A stretch of DNA of 64,000 nucleotides, from the NCBI GenBank assembly GCA_946122785.1, contig CAMGYJ010000004.1, positions 61,016,679-61,080,678 on the forward strand. Direction: 5' to 3'. This document shows positions 33,430 to 45,395 of the stretch, one piece after another. Numbering within the stretch: the first letter of the stretch is position 1; every line of letters starts with the position of its first letter. The notes beneath the pieces are model-generated. The model ran no database searches. It was not told the origin of the DNA and was given only the letters and a program-made list of their open reading frames with translations. A program made the position numbers and the translations under genes. The stretch comes from Linum tenue. Taxonomy: Eukaryota; Streptophyta; Magnoliopsida; Malpighiales; Linaceae.

Positions 33430-33840
33430 TAAGTCCGATTGGCTAAAGGAGTGCATTTTCTGGAGATTGATGATCCTATGGTTGTTGAGCTGCTTGTTTT
33501 TCAGGAGGCTATTTTTTGGTGTCTAAGCCAGGGATTTACGAGACGAGGTTTGAAGGCGATGCCAAAGTGGTCATTGAGAAGATCAATCGGTCTGATACTC
33601 GGAATAATCGGATGGGGGCCATTCTCGAGCAGGTCGTGCAGTATTTCGTGAATCATATTGGTTTTAGTGTGCGATTTGTAGGTCGGCAAAGCGATAGGGT
33701 AGCCTATTTAGTGGCTAGAAAGACTCTTTCATTGTATCCGACTACGAGTCGTTTTTTTGATTTTCTGGCTTGGCTTAAGTCCACGATATAAGTGCCTATT
33801 ATAGAAATTCAATATATGATTTTCTTTTGTAAAAAAAATA
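33430..33840 (+). pseudogene. 5'-truncated LINE: RNase H tail
   Basis: Frame 1 (33439 on) reads DDPMVVELLVFQEAIFWCLSQGF, and after a frameshift near 33540 another frame reads TRFEGDAKVVIEKI then NNRMGAILEQVVQYF and DRVAYLVARKTLSL. Together these are the C-terminal two thirds of a plant LINE RNase H domain, with the Glu of VVELL and the Asp of EGDAK. The stop at 33791 is followed by a short A-run at about 33832. It is dead by truncation and frameshift, which is typical of LINE copies. Confidence 0.78.
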
Positions 33841-35097
33841 ATTAAAGTTACTTTTTTTTACTGGGAATAATTAAGTTAATTAAGTTGGTGGGCGTATTGT
33901 CTTTTTTTTAGGTGTTGGTTGCTCTTGCTGGACTGTGTATAGGCTACTCATTTGCTTTTCTGTGTGCCTTGAATCGTTTATGCCAGCGAAAGAACAAATT
34001 GCAAGAAGTGGAAGTAGTGTCTAGACCTGTTAGTCAGTTGAGTTTGGTTATAACCGTAATTATTTTATTCGCTTATCGGTTAATCATTGATCAATTTAGA
34101 TTAATCGTGCATCACATAGTTTAATTTAGACGGTTAACCGATAATCGTATAACAGGTTACTGGTTGAATTTTTTCAATCTTTCGTCCAGCAGAAGCCATC
34201 TGATCTTCCCAATCCAAATATACAATCTTACAATTCAATCGCAAAATCGGAGGTCCTCTTTACCTCTTTCAATTCCAGGATTCACACTAGGAGGAAATTG
34301 AAGAAAGATAGAAGATGGCAGGCACCTGGAGCGACGGAGATTGTTTATGCGAAGTTCCAGAGTTTGTTTGGGAGATTGTTTCCGTTGTTGTTGGTTAACC
34401 GCGCGCGATAACCAATTATATGATTATAGGTTACAACGCAAGCCGATTCAAGTCTATCGATAACCACATCGCTAACTCATAATCGATTTAACGATATACC
34501 CATTAATCACACCCCCCCTAAATTAAATTTACACTACACTACAGCACCAGCCGCCCCCAGCTCAGTAGTTTTAAGAGGAAAGAATTAAAATGCAGCATTA
34601 ACCCTGGATTTGCACGCCTTCCCCTTCTTGATTGTGATTGGCAACCATCGACGACTCTTCACTCCCTTTCTATATATTTTTTTTCATCCCAGTCTCGGGA
34701 TCATCACGCCAATGGAAAATGCCAGGTGATCTATTCGTCATTTTCACAGGCATTGTAATGTTATTAATTAATTAACTAATTAATTCAAGAGACAGTGACG
34801 GCCTGACCAACGACGATATACAAGATGAACTGGAAACAGACCGGCAGAGTTGCGATGAATGTGTCGTTCGACAAAAAATTGCCGAAATTTAATTACCGGA
34901 GACGGTAATTATTGGATCCCACACGTGTGGAGGCAGATACCCGCTAGCGCCAAATTTCCAGAGACGGCCGTACAGTACAGCATATTTATTATTATTAATT
35001 GTGTTGGTCGGTGCATGCAAATGCATGGCTTTCCCCGTTTACTAGCTATAACTGAGAATACACGGAGATTGGGCGCTTAGCTCTATCTGACTGACGG
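33841..35097. other. Intergenic sequence with decayed repeat
   Basis: The 34040-34510 stretch contains many cggttaa/ttaaccg words and may be a decayed hAT-type MITE interrupted by unique sequence. No gene was supported. Confidence 0.45.
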
Positions 35098-35732
35098 TGT
35101 CACGTCCGGATATCACTTATGGTGTGAATATCCTTAGTCGTTCTTTCCATGCACCTACACAGGCTCACATGGATGCTGGGATGCGCGCAGCTTGTTGTAC
35201 CTGAAGACTTCTCCAGGCCAAGGTCAGTATTTTTCCTTCAGATAATATACCCTAGATCTCGTTGCATACTGTGATGCAGATTTGAGGTGGTTGTCAATCC
35301 ACTCGTCGGTCTACCGCAAGTTTCTTTATCTCCCTTGGTTCGACCCCTTGTTTCATGGCGCACTAAGCAGCAGAAGGTAGTGGCGCGGTCTTCTGTAGAG
35401 GCTGAGTATCGCGCCATGGCCAGTACGGTTAGTGAGCTTCTTTGGCTGCTCAGCTACGTCATACACCTCTTCATTTTGATAATCAGATAGCCCTGCACAT
35501 TGCTTCCAATCCGGTATTTCATGACGGACGAAGCATGTTGAGATGGATTTGCTATTTCGTGCAAGAGAGGGTTGTTTCTGGTGACATTCTTCCTCTCAAG
35601 ATCAGTTCTTATCTTCAACTGGCTGATCTCTTTACCAAGGGATTGGGTGCTGAAAATTTCCGGTTTCTCTTGCCCAAGCTGAACGTTCGTGATCTTCACC
35701 GCTCAGCTTGTGGGGGCGTATTTGGACCGTGA
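35098..35732 (+). pseudogene. Ty1/Copia polyprotein relic: end of RT and RNase H
   Basis: From 35103 the translation reads RPDITYGVNILSRSFHAPTQ, the conserved end of Copia reverse transcriptase. AYCDAD (about 35263), VSWRTKQQKVVARSSVEAEY (35350-35410), then in another frame LHFDNQIALHIASNPVFH and LADLFTKGLG complete the RNase H region. At least two frameshifts and an internal stop separate the blocks. No integrase, protease or gag is present upstream. A TGTGGGGGCG polypurine-like tract follows at about 35709. Confidence 0.85.
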
Positions 35733-36010
35733 CCCGCAGCCCAAGCCCACTTGTGCTCACGTGATGGGCGGATCACTGCCTTGTGAAACAAGGGCTGTTA
35801 AGACTTGTTCTTTTCCATTTTGCCCTAGTAAAAACCGTGTCAATGATGGCATATATAAGGCTATTGTAGGCCGTTCGGCCAGGGTAACAAACGATTAATA
35901 ATATCGGCTGCAGACGGAGAGAGGTTCATCTCTCCCCGTGGATTAGTCCTGACAAATCGTCGGGGATACCACGTAAAATCCCTTGTCTTGTTGTTTTTCG
36001 TATTCGTTGA
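35733..36010 (+). mobile_element. Putative 3' LTR remnant of the Copia relic
   Basis: It lies directly after the polypurine-like tract. It contains a TATA-like ATATATAAGG at about 35850 and an R/U5-like segment (ATTAATAATATCGGC...). The exact ends cannot be set because no other LTR copy or target duplication is visible. Confidence 0.45.
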
Positions 36011-36861
36011 TTGCGATTGTGAGAAGATTGGTTAATGATGTTAAAAATTTTTTTGGTAAAATCTCATATGAAAATATTAACTTTTATTCCCCCAATAAAA
36101 TTATTGATGAAAGTGTTGTTTTGGGTTTTGGCAAAATAGTGTTTGGCCTTCCTCTCATTCTTCTTCACTTGTTTATCCATCAAAGGGAATAAAATGCCAG
36201 ATTTTTGGAGGGCTATGATTATGAATCTATGCTAATGTCGCATTAAGCCACACAATCAGATGCTAACATAACAAGCCTTATTCTCCCCAATCTTTTCCCA
36301 CAAAATAGTAAGTGCTCCAGTTTGCCCAATCGCCCTCCAAATCCCCTCATTCCATTTTGGCATTTATTAATTATTACATTTTCTTCGCCCGCTCGCTCGA
36401 CGCCTCTCTTTTTCCACCACTTTTTTTTTTCCCTCCACTCGACGACAAAACCCGATTGACTGGCGGCCTTTTTGTTTGTTTATTCTTAAGAACATTTTTT
36501 GTCCTCTTCCCCCTTCGTTAATGTCTATGATCATCACTGTCCCATTCCTTCCAATCCTTTCCATGGATAAATAAATAACTGAAAACAACCCCATTTCCCC
36601 CCCAACCCTCGTTCATTCCACCACACTTATATCTTCTCCTTCAAGCCTCTCCAGACGAATATGTTCAATTCATCATAATTCTCTCATTCTCTCATCTGAG
36701 CAAAATCTGCATCCCACTTTTTCTCCCTTCCTTTCTTTTGGGTTACAAGAATCTCCACTGATCAACCGTTAAATACCATCAATGGGGGGGAAACCCAATT
36801 CCTGACACACTCCGAAACTTCTTCTAATGCTCACTAAACTAGCTAATCGTCTTTCTGTGAA
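36011..36861. other. 5' flank and probable 5' UTR of the MYB-CC gene
   Basis: A strongly pyrimidine-rich leader (36580-36760, CTTCTCCTTC and TCTCTCATTCTCTCATC words) precedes the ATG, as in many plant 5' UTRs. No convincing TATA box or other gene. Confidence 0.5.
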
Positions 36862-38939
36862 ATGATGAACTCCCCCAATATCGATTTCCAGGACAGGACA
36901 GCAGAGTTCGGCCCTCACAGCAACAATCTGTTCCTCGGGCAGCAGGAAACTTGGGGGGTTCGGCTGGAATCGGCGATGATCGAGGCGGCGGCGGCGGCGG
37001 CGGCTGAAGAGGGTAGGAGCCAGAGTCATGAAAGTAGTAGTAATAAGGCGTCGAGCAGCATGGTGAGCAGGTTCGAGTCGCCGGCGTCGGCTTTCTACGC
37101 GACGGAGAGGTACATGATGGGGCTGCCGGATTATCAGGATTGCAATCGCTACTCGAGATCGTACCAGGATTCCGACGCCATCATCGGCCGCCAGAGCTTT
37201 TCCTCCCCTACTTCTTCCAGTATCACTTCAGGGGAGCAGCGGCAGGAGCTCAAGCTGCTGCACCGCGCCTCCTCGTTTCAGGATATGGCCAAATCGCAAT
37301 TCTTCACCAGTAATCAGCTGCATCAGCAGCAGCAGCTTATTGACTACAAACCTGGCTTTCAGAGAAGTTTGTCTTACAAGCAGCTTCAGATGGGGGCTCA
37401 GCAGCAGCAGCATCAGCTGGTTCCTTTCCAGGGAAATCAGGATCACAATGTAAAATTAGTTAGTTGGTTGGTGGGTTTTTTTTTGTGAAATTGCTTCAAT
37501 TGGGTAGTGGTTTTGATTCTTGGGTTTGTGTAAATTGTTACTACTACTACAGCTGCAGGTTGGTGTGCCATATTCGCAGATGGGATTTGGTGGAGGGAGG
37601 CACGAGAAGCTGTCTCCAGGATCATCATCGTCGTATGGTTCAGCTGGAGGTGGTTCTGGGGCGGCAGGTTTATCGAATAAGACCCGGATTCGATGGACTC
37701 AAGCTCTCCATGAGAAGTTTGTTGAGTGTGTCAATCGCCTTGGAGGTGCAGAAAGTGAGTGACTTTTGGAACTGAAATGTTGTGTGGTTGTTAGTTTGTT
37801 TGAAGAAAAAGCTGAGAAAACGACATTGGTGATCGATTGATTTGCAGAAGCAACTCCCAAGGCCATTCTGAAGCTGATGGATTCAGAAGGACTCACCATC
37901 TTCCATGTCAAAAGTCATCTGCAGAAGTACAGGATTGCCAAGTACATGCCAGAATCTTCTGAAGGTGAAATTTCCCAAACTAAGCCTGCCACATCTCATT
38001 TGAATGGATTTTAACTTTTTCCTGCTATCTTGTGATTGACAATGAGACCCAGTTGTCCTATGAACATCAACAAGAAAAGAAAAGAAATGTTAACCCCACC
38101 CATTTGTTTTATGGGAACAAAACAAGAAAGGGGAATATGGTTATTTCCCAGAACAGCAAAACAAGAAGAAACAAAAGGGTCATAATGCATCCAATTGAGA
38201 ATTACTTTGAGGAAGTTGGTGATGGTATTGCAGGAAAGGCTGAAACAAGAAGTTGCATTAATGATGTATCACAGCTTGACATGAAAGCGTACGCCTCAAA
38301 TCGATTTCCAGCTCCTCTTTCTGGGTTTCCTTCTGGTTTATAACAATCCCTATAAGCCAAGCTTATAACTTGAAACTAAACCAAAAAGAACTCACTCTTT
38401 GACTCTTCTCTCATCCCTTGTTATCATGTTGGTTTCAGTTTTAAGACCCGTTTCCTCTCTTGTTTTATCTTCTGATCTGTTCTTTCAAGTACCTACAGTG
38501 ATCAGATTGTACTTAATAATGGTGTTGCAGTGGATTTCAAATCCGGGAGGCACTTCAACTACAACTAGATGTTCAGAGGCGTCTTCATGAACAACTGGAG
38601 GTAGTAACAAATAAGAATCTTAGGCTTGTACACCTGCTTATAAATGACTATTATGTTTTTTTTTCTTTTTCTTTTTGGGTACTACAGATTCAAAGAAATT
38701 TGCAGTTGAGGATTGAAGAGCAAGGAAAGCAGCTGAAGATGATGTTTGATCAACAACAGAAAATGAATAACACTAATAACAGCAACCACAGTTTGGACAG
38801 TTTCAATGTGACCACATTATCCCATCCCCAAGAAGATGATCATCAGGAGACAATTTACAGTACTCTACAAGATGCTGAAGTCTCCATTGCTCCACAACAA
38901 GGGTCTGAAAATGCCAACTTCCCATCAAAAATAAGTTAG
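36862..38939 (+). CDS. MYB-CC transcription factor (PHR1/PHL-like, probably PHL5-like), 6 exons
   Basis: Proposed exons are 36862-37449, 37553-37754, 37848-37964, 38234-38288, 38531-38600 and 38688-38939, all GT-AG, phases consistent, giving 427 residues. The N-terminus ([16 protein letters not shown], poly-Ala and poly-Gln tracts) is of the PHL5 kind. The single MYB repeat is residues 239-293: [20 protein letters not shown], then [14 protein letters not shown] with the SHLQKY motif at 286-291. The coiled-coil MYB-CC domain (323-365) includes LHEQLE (339-344) and [13 protein letters not shown]. Such proteins are nuclear, bind P1BS-type sites as dimers through the coiled coil, and control phosphate starvation and related responses (family knowledge). 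The second exon could start at 37559 instead, which would drop Leu-Gln. ATG is doubled (36862 and 36865). No frame defects, so it is probably functional. Confidence 0.9.
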
Positions 38940-39449
38940 ATACATTATTACTTTTAAAAACCTTTCTTTCACATTTAAGCTCTTCCCTTTTCTCAAACTT
39001 GCACATTTACCTTGCACATACATATATAATATACATACATGTGTAAAAAAAAATCCTTACTGCACAAGGAAAATTCAGTTGGAGGTTGGAGCTTCACAGA
39101 CAGAAACAGAATCCATGCTTTGCTCAATCCATCTCTAAAAGAGAATCAATGCTTTGTAAAGAGAATAGATAAAGAAAAGAGAGGATTTGTATTCTTCCAT
39201 TACAAACACTATCCATAAATTGCATGCAATTGTAATGTGGTATTGATGAGTGATTGGCTCTTGTGAAATGTTCTTCAAATGGATTCTTCTTTATCGTTTG
39301 GCAGGTTGGTTGGTCCATGTGTCGTGTGTACTTTCACTTGTGTTGCCTTTTGGCGTTGTACCGCTCAATGATTCAGCTGAAGAAAAGATAAGAAAGTATC
39401 GTTAAGTGAATCTAATACCCGACTCATGTGCAATTATTAATTTTATTTA
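38940..39449. other. 3' flank of the MYB-CC gene
   Basis: AT-rich sequence that probably contains the 3' UTR (first few hundred bases). Nothing else was recognised before the retrotransposon target site TGTTT at 39450-39454. Confidence 0.55.
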
Positions 39450-39454
39450 TGTTT

Positions 39455-40017
39455 TGTTGGGGGTATTACCCAGCGAGCTAGGGGACAAAGCCCAAAAGAG
39501 TAAAATACCAAGAGCCAGGTGGCGGCCAACCGGCTGGTGGACCACGGCCTGGGGCGCCTGTCAGGTGTCAGGAGTCTGACAGGGCGGTTAGCTGTCACAC
39601 AGAGCACCAAAAGCCAGGTGGCGACCAGCTGGATGGTGGACCACGGCCTGCGGGCGCCTGTCGTGTGTCAGGAGCCTGGCAGAGCTGTGGAATGCCAGTC
39701 AGGTGTCAGGAGCCTGACAGGGCGGTTAGCTGTCTGAGGGCGCAGAGCATTGAATGAGGGAAGTGACGTGGCGGAGATCAACCTCGGGTTCGGTGAGTAT
39801 AAATAGGGGCAGACGATAGCATTTACGCAGGTTGACTTCTCTCACAAAAATACTCTCCAGCACTTATCTCTCTAGAGAGGGGCACTGACTTGAGCTTCGG
39901 AGTGCTAACGGGTCGGCCAAGGCCCTTAGGCGCTTGTGGGTGCAGGTTCTAGGCGCCCGGGTGACGGAAAAATGGAAAGGTGAAGGATAAGCGTTCGGTG
40001 GTATCTTGGCACAAACA
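39455..40017 (+). mobile_element. 5' LTR of gypsy copy 1 (LTR1), 563 bp
   Basis: TGTTGGGGGTATT...GGCACAAACA, with TG...CA ends. TATA box TATAAATA at 39798-39805. U3 contains an imperfect direct repeat of about 99 bp (AGCCAGGTGGCG at 39513 and 39612), and the block CAGGAGcCTGACAGGGCGG recurs. By eye it differs from the LTR at 57359 at two positions (GTTGACT/GTTGGCT and GTCGGCC/GTCGACC), but from the LTR at 47523 at about a dozen. Confidence 0.93.
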
Positions 40018-40040
40018 ATTGGCGCGCCAGATAGGGGGCG
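40018..40040 (+). promoter_or_regulatory. Primer-binding region of gypsy copy 1
   Basis: ATTGGCGCGCCAGATAGGGG follows the LTR directly, as a minus-strand primer-binding site should. The same sequence is at 48088 in copy 2. The tRNA was not identified with confidence. It contains the 8-base palindrome GGCGCGCC. Confidence 0.7.
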
Positions 40041-40064
40041 AAGGCGCACGAAAACGGTAGGCGC

Positions 40065-41599
40065 ATGGAAAACATGAACGAAGGGAACGATGGAGAAGGC
40101 AATTCCAGGTCGGGGAACTCGGACCACGAAGGAGGCGAGCGTCAACTGAGTCAAGAGAGGAGCATGGATGGGGAGGGACAAGGAAGCCCTAGGCGCCTGT
40201 CCGCTGATGATGGCGAGTCTTTGACGAAAAGAGAGTTGTTTCGAATCATAGCCGACCAAGATCGGGCCATAGCGGCGCTCAAGAGGGAGTTGGAAGGGGA
40301 ACGAAGTGAAGATGTGATGATGTACAGCCCAGGGGCGAGAAAGCGGGAAAGAATGGGGGAAGATTCGGAGTCTCTGCAATACGGACCGCCGTATGCCTCC
40401 GAGCAGGGGCAGGACGCGTTTGGGCGCCCACGAGAGGGGAGACTAAATATCGAGCCGCGCAAACAGGCCCAGAGGACGTATGGGCGCCTAGGAGGATTGC
40501 TCGAAGGTTTGGTGTTCGGCAGCCTCTGGCGCGGCGCATCCTAATGGAGCCGGCGGGAACTACGATCCCCCCGTTGCCGAGTTATGATGGGGTGGCTGAC
40601 CCGGAAGACCACCTGAATAGCTACTTTACTAAGATGCAGCTCTATAACAGCTCCGACGCCACATTGTGCAAGGTGTTTCCATCCACATTCGCAGGCGTGG
40701 TCCTGGATTGGTACCACCAGATTGAGGAGGGGCGCATAGAATGTTTCGAAGAATTTGCTGAGTTGTTTTTGTCCAAGTTTGCAAGCCGAAAGCGTCGGAC
40801 ATTGACCATAGGGGCGTTGTTTAAAGTCAAACAGAGGGAAGGTGAGGCGCTCAGAGAATTTTATGATCGATGGATCTCGGTGGCCATGGCGGTCAAAGAT
40901 GTGCAACCAGCAGTATTGGGGGTCTGCTTGGATGCCTGCACCTCAAGTGAAGAGCTATGTCGGGTCCTGTCCAAGCGAGATGTAGTATCCACCGAAGACC
41001 TTGACCGAAGAGTACAAAAGGTGATTATGTTGGAAGAAACTTTGGCGGCGCGAAGGGCTGAAAAGAGGCGCCTAAGAGGTGATGAAGGCGAGGTGAGGCA
41101 GGCGCCCAGACCAGGTCCCGGAAATTTCGTCCCACCAAGGAGACCAGAGGCGCCACGCCCTGTGCCGAGGAGTGCTGCGAATTTTACAGAGTACAATGAT
41201 ACCCTCAAGAATGTGCTACAATATGTGAAGGATAGGGGCTACCATATAAGGTGGCCGGGGCCCATGCGTGGCCAGCCTAACGAAAAAAATCTTGACAGAT
41301 ATTGTGACTTCCATCGCGACAAGGGGCATCACACGGCCGATTGTTACCAACTGAAGTCCGAACTACAAACTTTAGCTGACAAGGGCATGCTCAACGACTT
41401 CGTCAGAAGGATGGAAGACAGGACGCATCGAACCTATGTGACGAGGCAGGTGCCGGAACAGAGGAGGGCGCCCGAAGAACCAAGAGCCCAAACCGTGGTG
41501 CTGCCCACGGTCAGAGAAGCGCCTAAAGAACCAGAAACTGAGCCGGCGCCTGTTATTCCGCCACCTCCGTTTGAGGTTAGATCAAGAGGGAGAACCTAG
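40065..41599 (+). pseudogene. gag of gypsy copy 1, one upstream frameshift
   Basis: gag starts at ATG 40065 (MENMNEGNDGEG) and runs in frame to about 40355. There a run of five G replaces the six G of copy 2 and the frame shifts. The rest continues in another frame and is open from before ATG 40544 to 41599 (351 codons after that ATG). It holds the retrotransposon gag capsid domain (LPSYDGVADPEDHLNSYFTKM, then VLDWYHQIEEG and ALREFYDRW) and a CCHC-like knuckle with spacing C-x2-H-x4-H-x4-C (YCDFHRDKGHHTADC). Gag packages element RNA in cytoplasmic particles. The single-base loss would inactivate it unless it is a sequencing error. The C-terminus overlaps pol by about 29 bases in the +1 frame. 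Confidence 0.85.
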
Positions 41600-44500
41600 T
41601 CGTGTAAGGCTTACAGTCGAGTCCATAACGGGTACCCTTGACTTGAGAGAGAAGTTGGAGAGAGAAAGGCGCCTGCGAGCTGCGTCGCTTGAAGCCAGGG
41701 AAGCCGTGCACATCCACTTTAATCAGGAACCGGATGAGGCGTGCCAAGTCCCGTCGGAAGAGGCTCTTGAGATACAAGGGGTGATAGCCGGATGTAAAGT
41801 GAAGAGAATGTTGGTAGACACAGGCAGCTCTATGGATGTCCTCTTCAAGAGCACCTTCGAACGAATGCAGCTGGCACCTGAGTTGGTGCGTCCCTCAAAT
41901 TCGGTGTTGGTCGGATTCTCGGGGGCACCAGCTCAAGTCATCGGGCGCGTACGCCTCCCTGTGACTCTGGGGGACGAAGCGCATTGCGTAACGCATGCGG
42001 TGGAGTTTGGCATCGTTGACTGTCCCTCGCCATACAATGTGATACTTGGCCGACCTCTTTTGGCGCAATTCAATGGGGTAGCCTCGACGTGCCATCAGAC
42101 GCTGAAGTTCGTCGCTCCTCAAGGCGTAGGCGTCTCGCGAGGAAGGAATGTCCCGCGATATGCAAGAGAAGAGGACTCAAAGAATCGAGGTCGGAAGCAT
42201 AGACTGAATATCGTAGACATCCGTCCAGAGGAGGCGCCCAGGGCAGAGCCAGTAGATGATGAGATGGCTGTGATCTTGGACGAGGGGCGCCCAGACCAGG
42301 TAATACGAATATCATCACAGGCGCCAGAGGCTATGCGAGCGCCCTTAATTGAGTTACTGCGAGAATTCGGAGAATTGTTTGCATGGAGCGCTCGGGATAT
42401 GCCCGGAGTGTCCCCCGAAGTTGCGGCACATAGGCTGGCAGTGGAAGAAGGTAAAAGGCCGGTGCAACAAAAGCGACGAAACTTGACCCCCGAGAAAGAA
42501 GAGGCGCTCCGGCATGAAGTTGATAGGTTGCGAGAAGCGGGGTTTGTGGAGGAGGCAAGGTACATTACGTGGCTCTCCAATGTAGTGTTTGTCCCAAAGC
42601 CGTCGGGAGATTGGAGGATGTGCGTGGACTTTACTAACCTCAACCGGGCGTGCCCGACGGATGCTTACCCTATGCCACGCATCGACTTGCTGGTAGATGC
42701 GACGGCGTATCACGAAGCGCTCAGTTTCTTGGACATGTTTTCAGGCTATCATCAGATCCCTATGGTAGAGGAGGACCGGGCGAAAACGGCCTTCATGACA
42801 CCTTTTGGCAACTTTTGCTATCGTGTCATGGCATTTGGTTTAAAGAATGCAGGCGCCACTTACCAACGTATGGTAAACCAAGTCTTCCGCGAGCAGATAG
42901 GGAGAAACGTGGAAGCATATGTTGATGATTTGATAGTGAAGAGCAAGAGGCGCCTAGATCATATCCTGGACCTCCGAGAAACTTTCGAGACAATGCGCCG
43001 ATTCAATTTGAGGCTTAACCCCAAAAAGTGTGTGTTCTTTGCGGAGGCGGAAAAGTTCTTGGGTTTCATGATAACCAAAAGGGGGATTGAGGCCAATCCC
43101 AGGCAGGTGGAGGCCATCAAGAACTTGGCGCCCCTGAGAACGCCGAAAGAAGTGCAAGTGTTGACGGGAAGGCTGGCGGCGTTGGGACGGTTCATTCCGC
43201 GAGCCTCGGACCGGGGCGCCCCGTTCTTCAAGGTATTGAAAAAGGCCACCAAGTTTCGATGGACAGAAGAATGCAACAAGGCGTTTGAAGAATTGAAGTG
43301 GCTACTCATAGCGCCTACGGTAATGACCGCGCCTAGAGCCAAGGAAGTGCTATACTTGTACATAGCGGTGTCCCACATCGCTGTGAGCGCTGTACTGATA
43401 TCCAAAGACTCGCTAACGAATGAAGAGCGACCGGTGTATTACGTCAGCCGCACCATGGTTGGCCATGAGACGCGATATGCGCCCATAGAGAAGGCGGCTT
43501 TGGCGGTAGTAATGGCCGCGAACAAGCTCAGACCTTATTTTCAGGCTCACAGCATCGTGGTGCTCACCAACTTGCCACTAAGGACGGTTCTTGGATCAAT
43601 GGATGTGTCTGGGCGCCTGGTGAAGTGGGCCGTGCAGTTAAGTGAGTTTGATATAAGTTACGCGCCCCGTCCAGCTGTTAAAGCTCAAGTGTTGGCAGAC
43701 TTCATGGCCGAAGGTGTGGCCGACGGAGGGCCGGGCATCGAGGAATGCTGGCAAGTACATGTGGATGGAGCAGCAAGCCGGGCAGGCGCCGGGGCCGGCA
43801 TGGTGCTCGTTAGCCCTTTAGGCGCCCTTCATGAAATTGCGCTTCGTTTTGCGACCCTCAAAACGAACAATGCGGCTGAGTACGAGGCTGTTCTGGCCGG
43901 ACTTCATTATGCGAGGGAGCTGGGCGCCCAAAGGGTTAATGTGAAAACTGACTCAGCGCTGGTCGTCAATCAGCTGAACGAAGTTTACGAAGTAAAAGAG
44001 GAGGCTCTATGCGCCTATGTGCAGTCCGTGCGGAGGAGGTGCGCGTGGTTTCGAGAGGTAACTTTTACGCATGTCCCGAGAGAGGAGAATGCTCATGCAG
44101 ACGCTTTGTCTAAGTTGGCTACGGCTTTAGACTTTGAGGAGAGTCGGACGGTGATCGTGGCAAAAGAAGTCCCACACGAAGAGTTGGTAATGGCCTCCAT
44201 TCTATCGGGAGTGCAAGAAGGGTGGATGGCACCAATTCGCCTCTTCCTAATGCAAGGAGTCGTACCGGAGAACCCAAAGGATGCCTGGCGCCTTCGTCGG
44301 AAGGCAGCTCGCTGCACCATCGTGGATGATGTGTTATACAAGAGATCACATTCCGGCGCCTATTTGAGATGCCTTACCGAGGCAGAGGGGTTAGAGGCGA
44401 TCAACGAGGTGCACCAAGGAACGTGTGGCATGCATGCAGGCGCCCGCAGTCTGGAGAAAATCTTGCTCCGACAAGGATATTATTGGCCAACAATGCGAAG

Positions 44501-44881
44501 GGACGCAGGGAGACACGTGACATCATGCCACCAGTGCCAAATCCATGCTAACGACATTCATCTCCCAGCGGCACCTATGCAGGGAAATGTAGGCGCCTGG
44601 CCCTTCGCTCAGTGGGGCATGGACTTGTTGGGACCATTTCCGAGGGCGCCTGGTCAGTACAAGTACTTAATCGTCGCGATTGATTACTTCAACAAATGGA
44701 TTGAAGCAGAGCCATTGGCCTCAATCACCGAGGCGCAAGTGCGGAAATTTACAAGGAAAAACATCTTTACGCGTTTTGGGCTCCCGGAATCCATCATCAC
44801 TGACCATGGAAAGCAATTTGATTGCAAAAAGTTCATAGAGTTTTGCGATGAAAATGGGGTCGTGTTAAGGTTCTCTTCAGT
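41571..44881 (+). CDS. pol of gypsy copy 1, truncated by the gap
   Basis: Open for 1103 codons and ending in integrase at the gap, just before the catalytic Glu region. The first codon listed is TTG, because pol has no own ATG and should be made by frameshifting from gag. It has the aspartic protease (LVDTGSSMDVLF), reverse transcriptase (CVDFTNLNRACP, FLDMFSGYHQI, YVDDLIVKS), a degraded gypsy RNase H, an archaeal-type RNase H (VHVDGAASRAGAG) and integrase HHCC with the first two catalytic Asp. By translation in all frames it looks identical to 49645-52955 of copy 2. Confidence 0.93.
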
Positions 44882-44981
44882 NNNNNNNNNNNNNNNNNNN
44901 NNNNNNNNNNNNNNNNNNNNNNNNNNNNNNNNNNNNNNNNNNNNNNNNNNNNNNNNNNNNNNNNNNNNNNNNNNNNNNNNN
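44882..44981. other. Assembly gap, exactly 100 N
   Basis: A run of exactly 100 N, the conventional placeholder for a gap of unknown size. It interrupts integrase of copy 1, and the sequence resumes in unrelated AT-rich DNA, so copy 1 has no visible 3' half. Confidence 0.99.
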
Positions 44982-45395
44982 AGGAGTAATTAGAAGGTAT
45001 TTTTAATTGGTCTTTAGGAGTCTATTTCATTGTGTGGAGTTTCCTTTCATTTTCGTGAAAATATTTTAGTTTATTAGTCGTTAATATGTCAGAGAACAGT
45101 ACAATGTTCATACTTTTGAATTGTTGAATTATTTTAATAATTTGTATTTTTTTATTCTCTCAATCGACTCGAATGTTTAAATACAAATGCTACATTATGT
45201 ATGTGATTGACAACTGGATCCGGCCAACTGGCCGGGCACTGTGACTAGTCTCTCTTCCTTCCGTCCCGCTCCCCCTCTCTCAAAAAATAAAAAAGGGAAT
45301 CTCTCGCCTCTGTTGTGAAGATAATGGGAAAAGGATGAAAATATAAAAAGGAATGAAATAAAAAAATTACTACAATTACTTTTCTACCAAAAACT
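44982..45395. other. AT-rich sequence after the gap, nothing recognised
   Basis: There is no similarity to the retrotransposon on the other side of the gap. No gene was supported. Confidence 0.55.

Larger units (their letters stand above)
39455..44881 (+). mobile_element. Tat-lineage Ty3/gypsy retrotransposon, copy 1, cut by assembly gap
   Basis: 5' LTR, primer-binding region, gag and most of pol, ending within integrase at the N gap. It is flanked on the left by TGTTT, the same five bases that follow the LTR at 57921. The lineage is called from the gag knuckle YCDFHRDKGHHTADC and from the second, archaeal-type RNase H in pol. Confidence 0.92.

Noticed and set aside
39864..44349. Many minus-strand ORFs (up to 174 codons) over gag-pol, repeated at 47.9-52.4 kb
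   Set aside because: They mirror the GC-rich gag-pol coding strand, have no domains, and recur only because the element is present twice.
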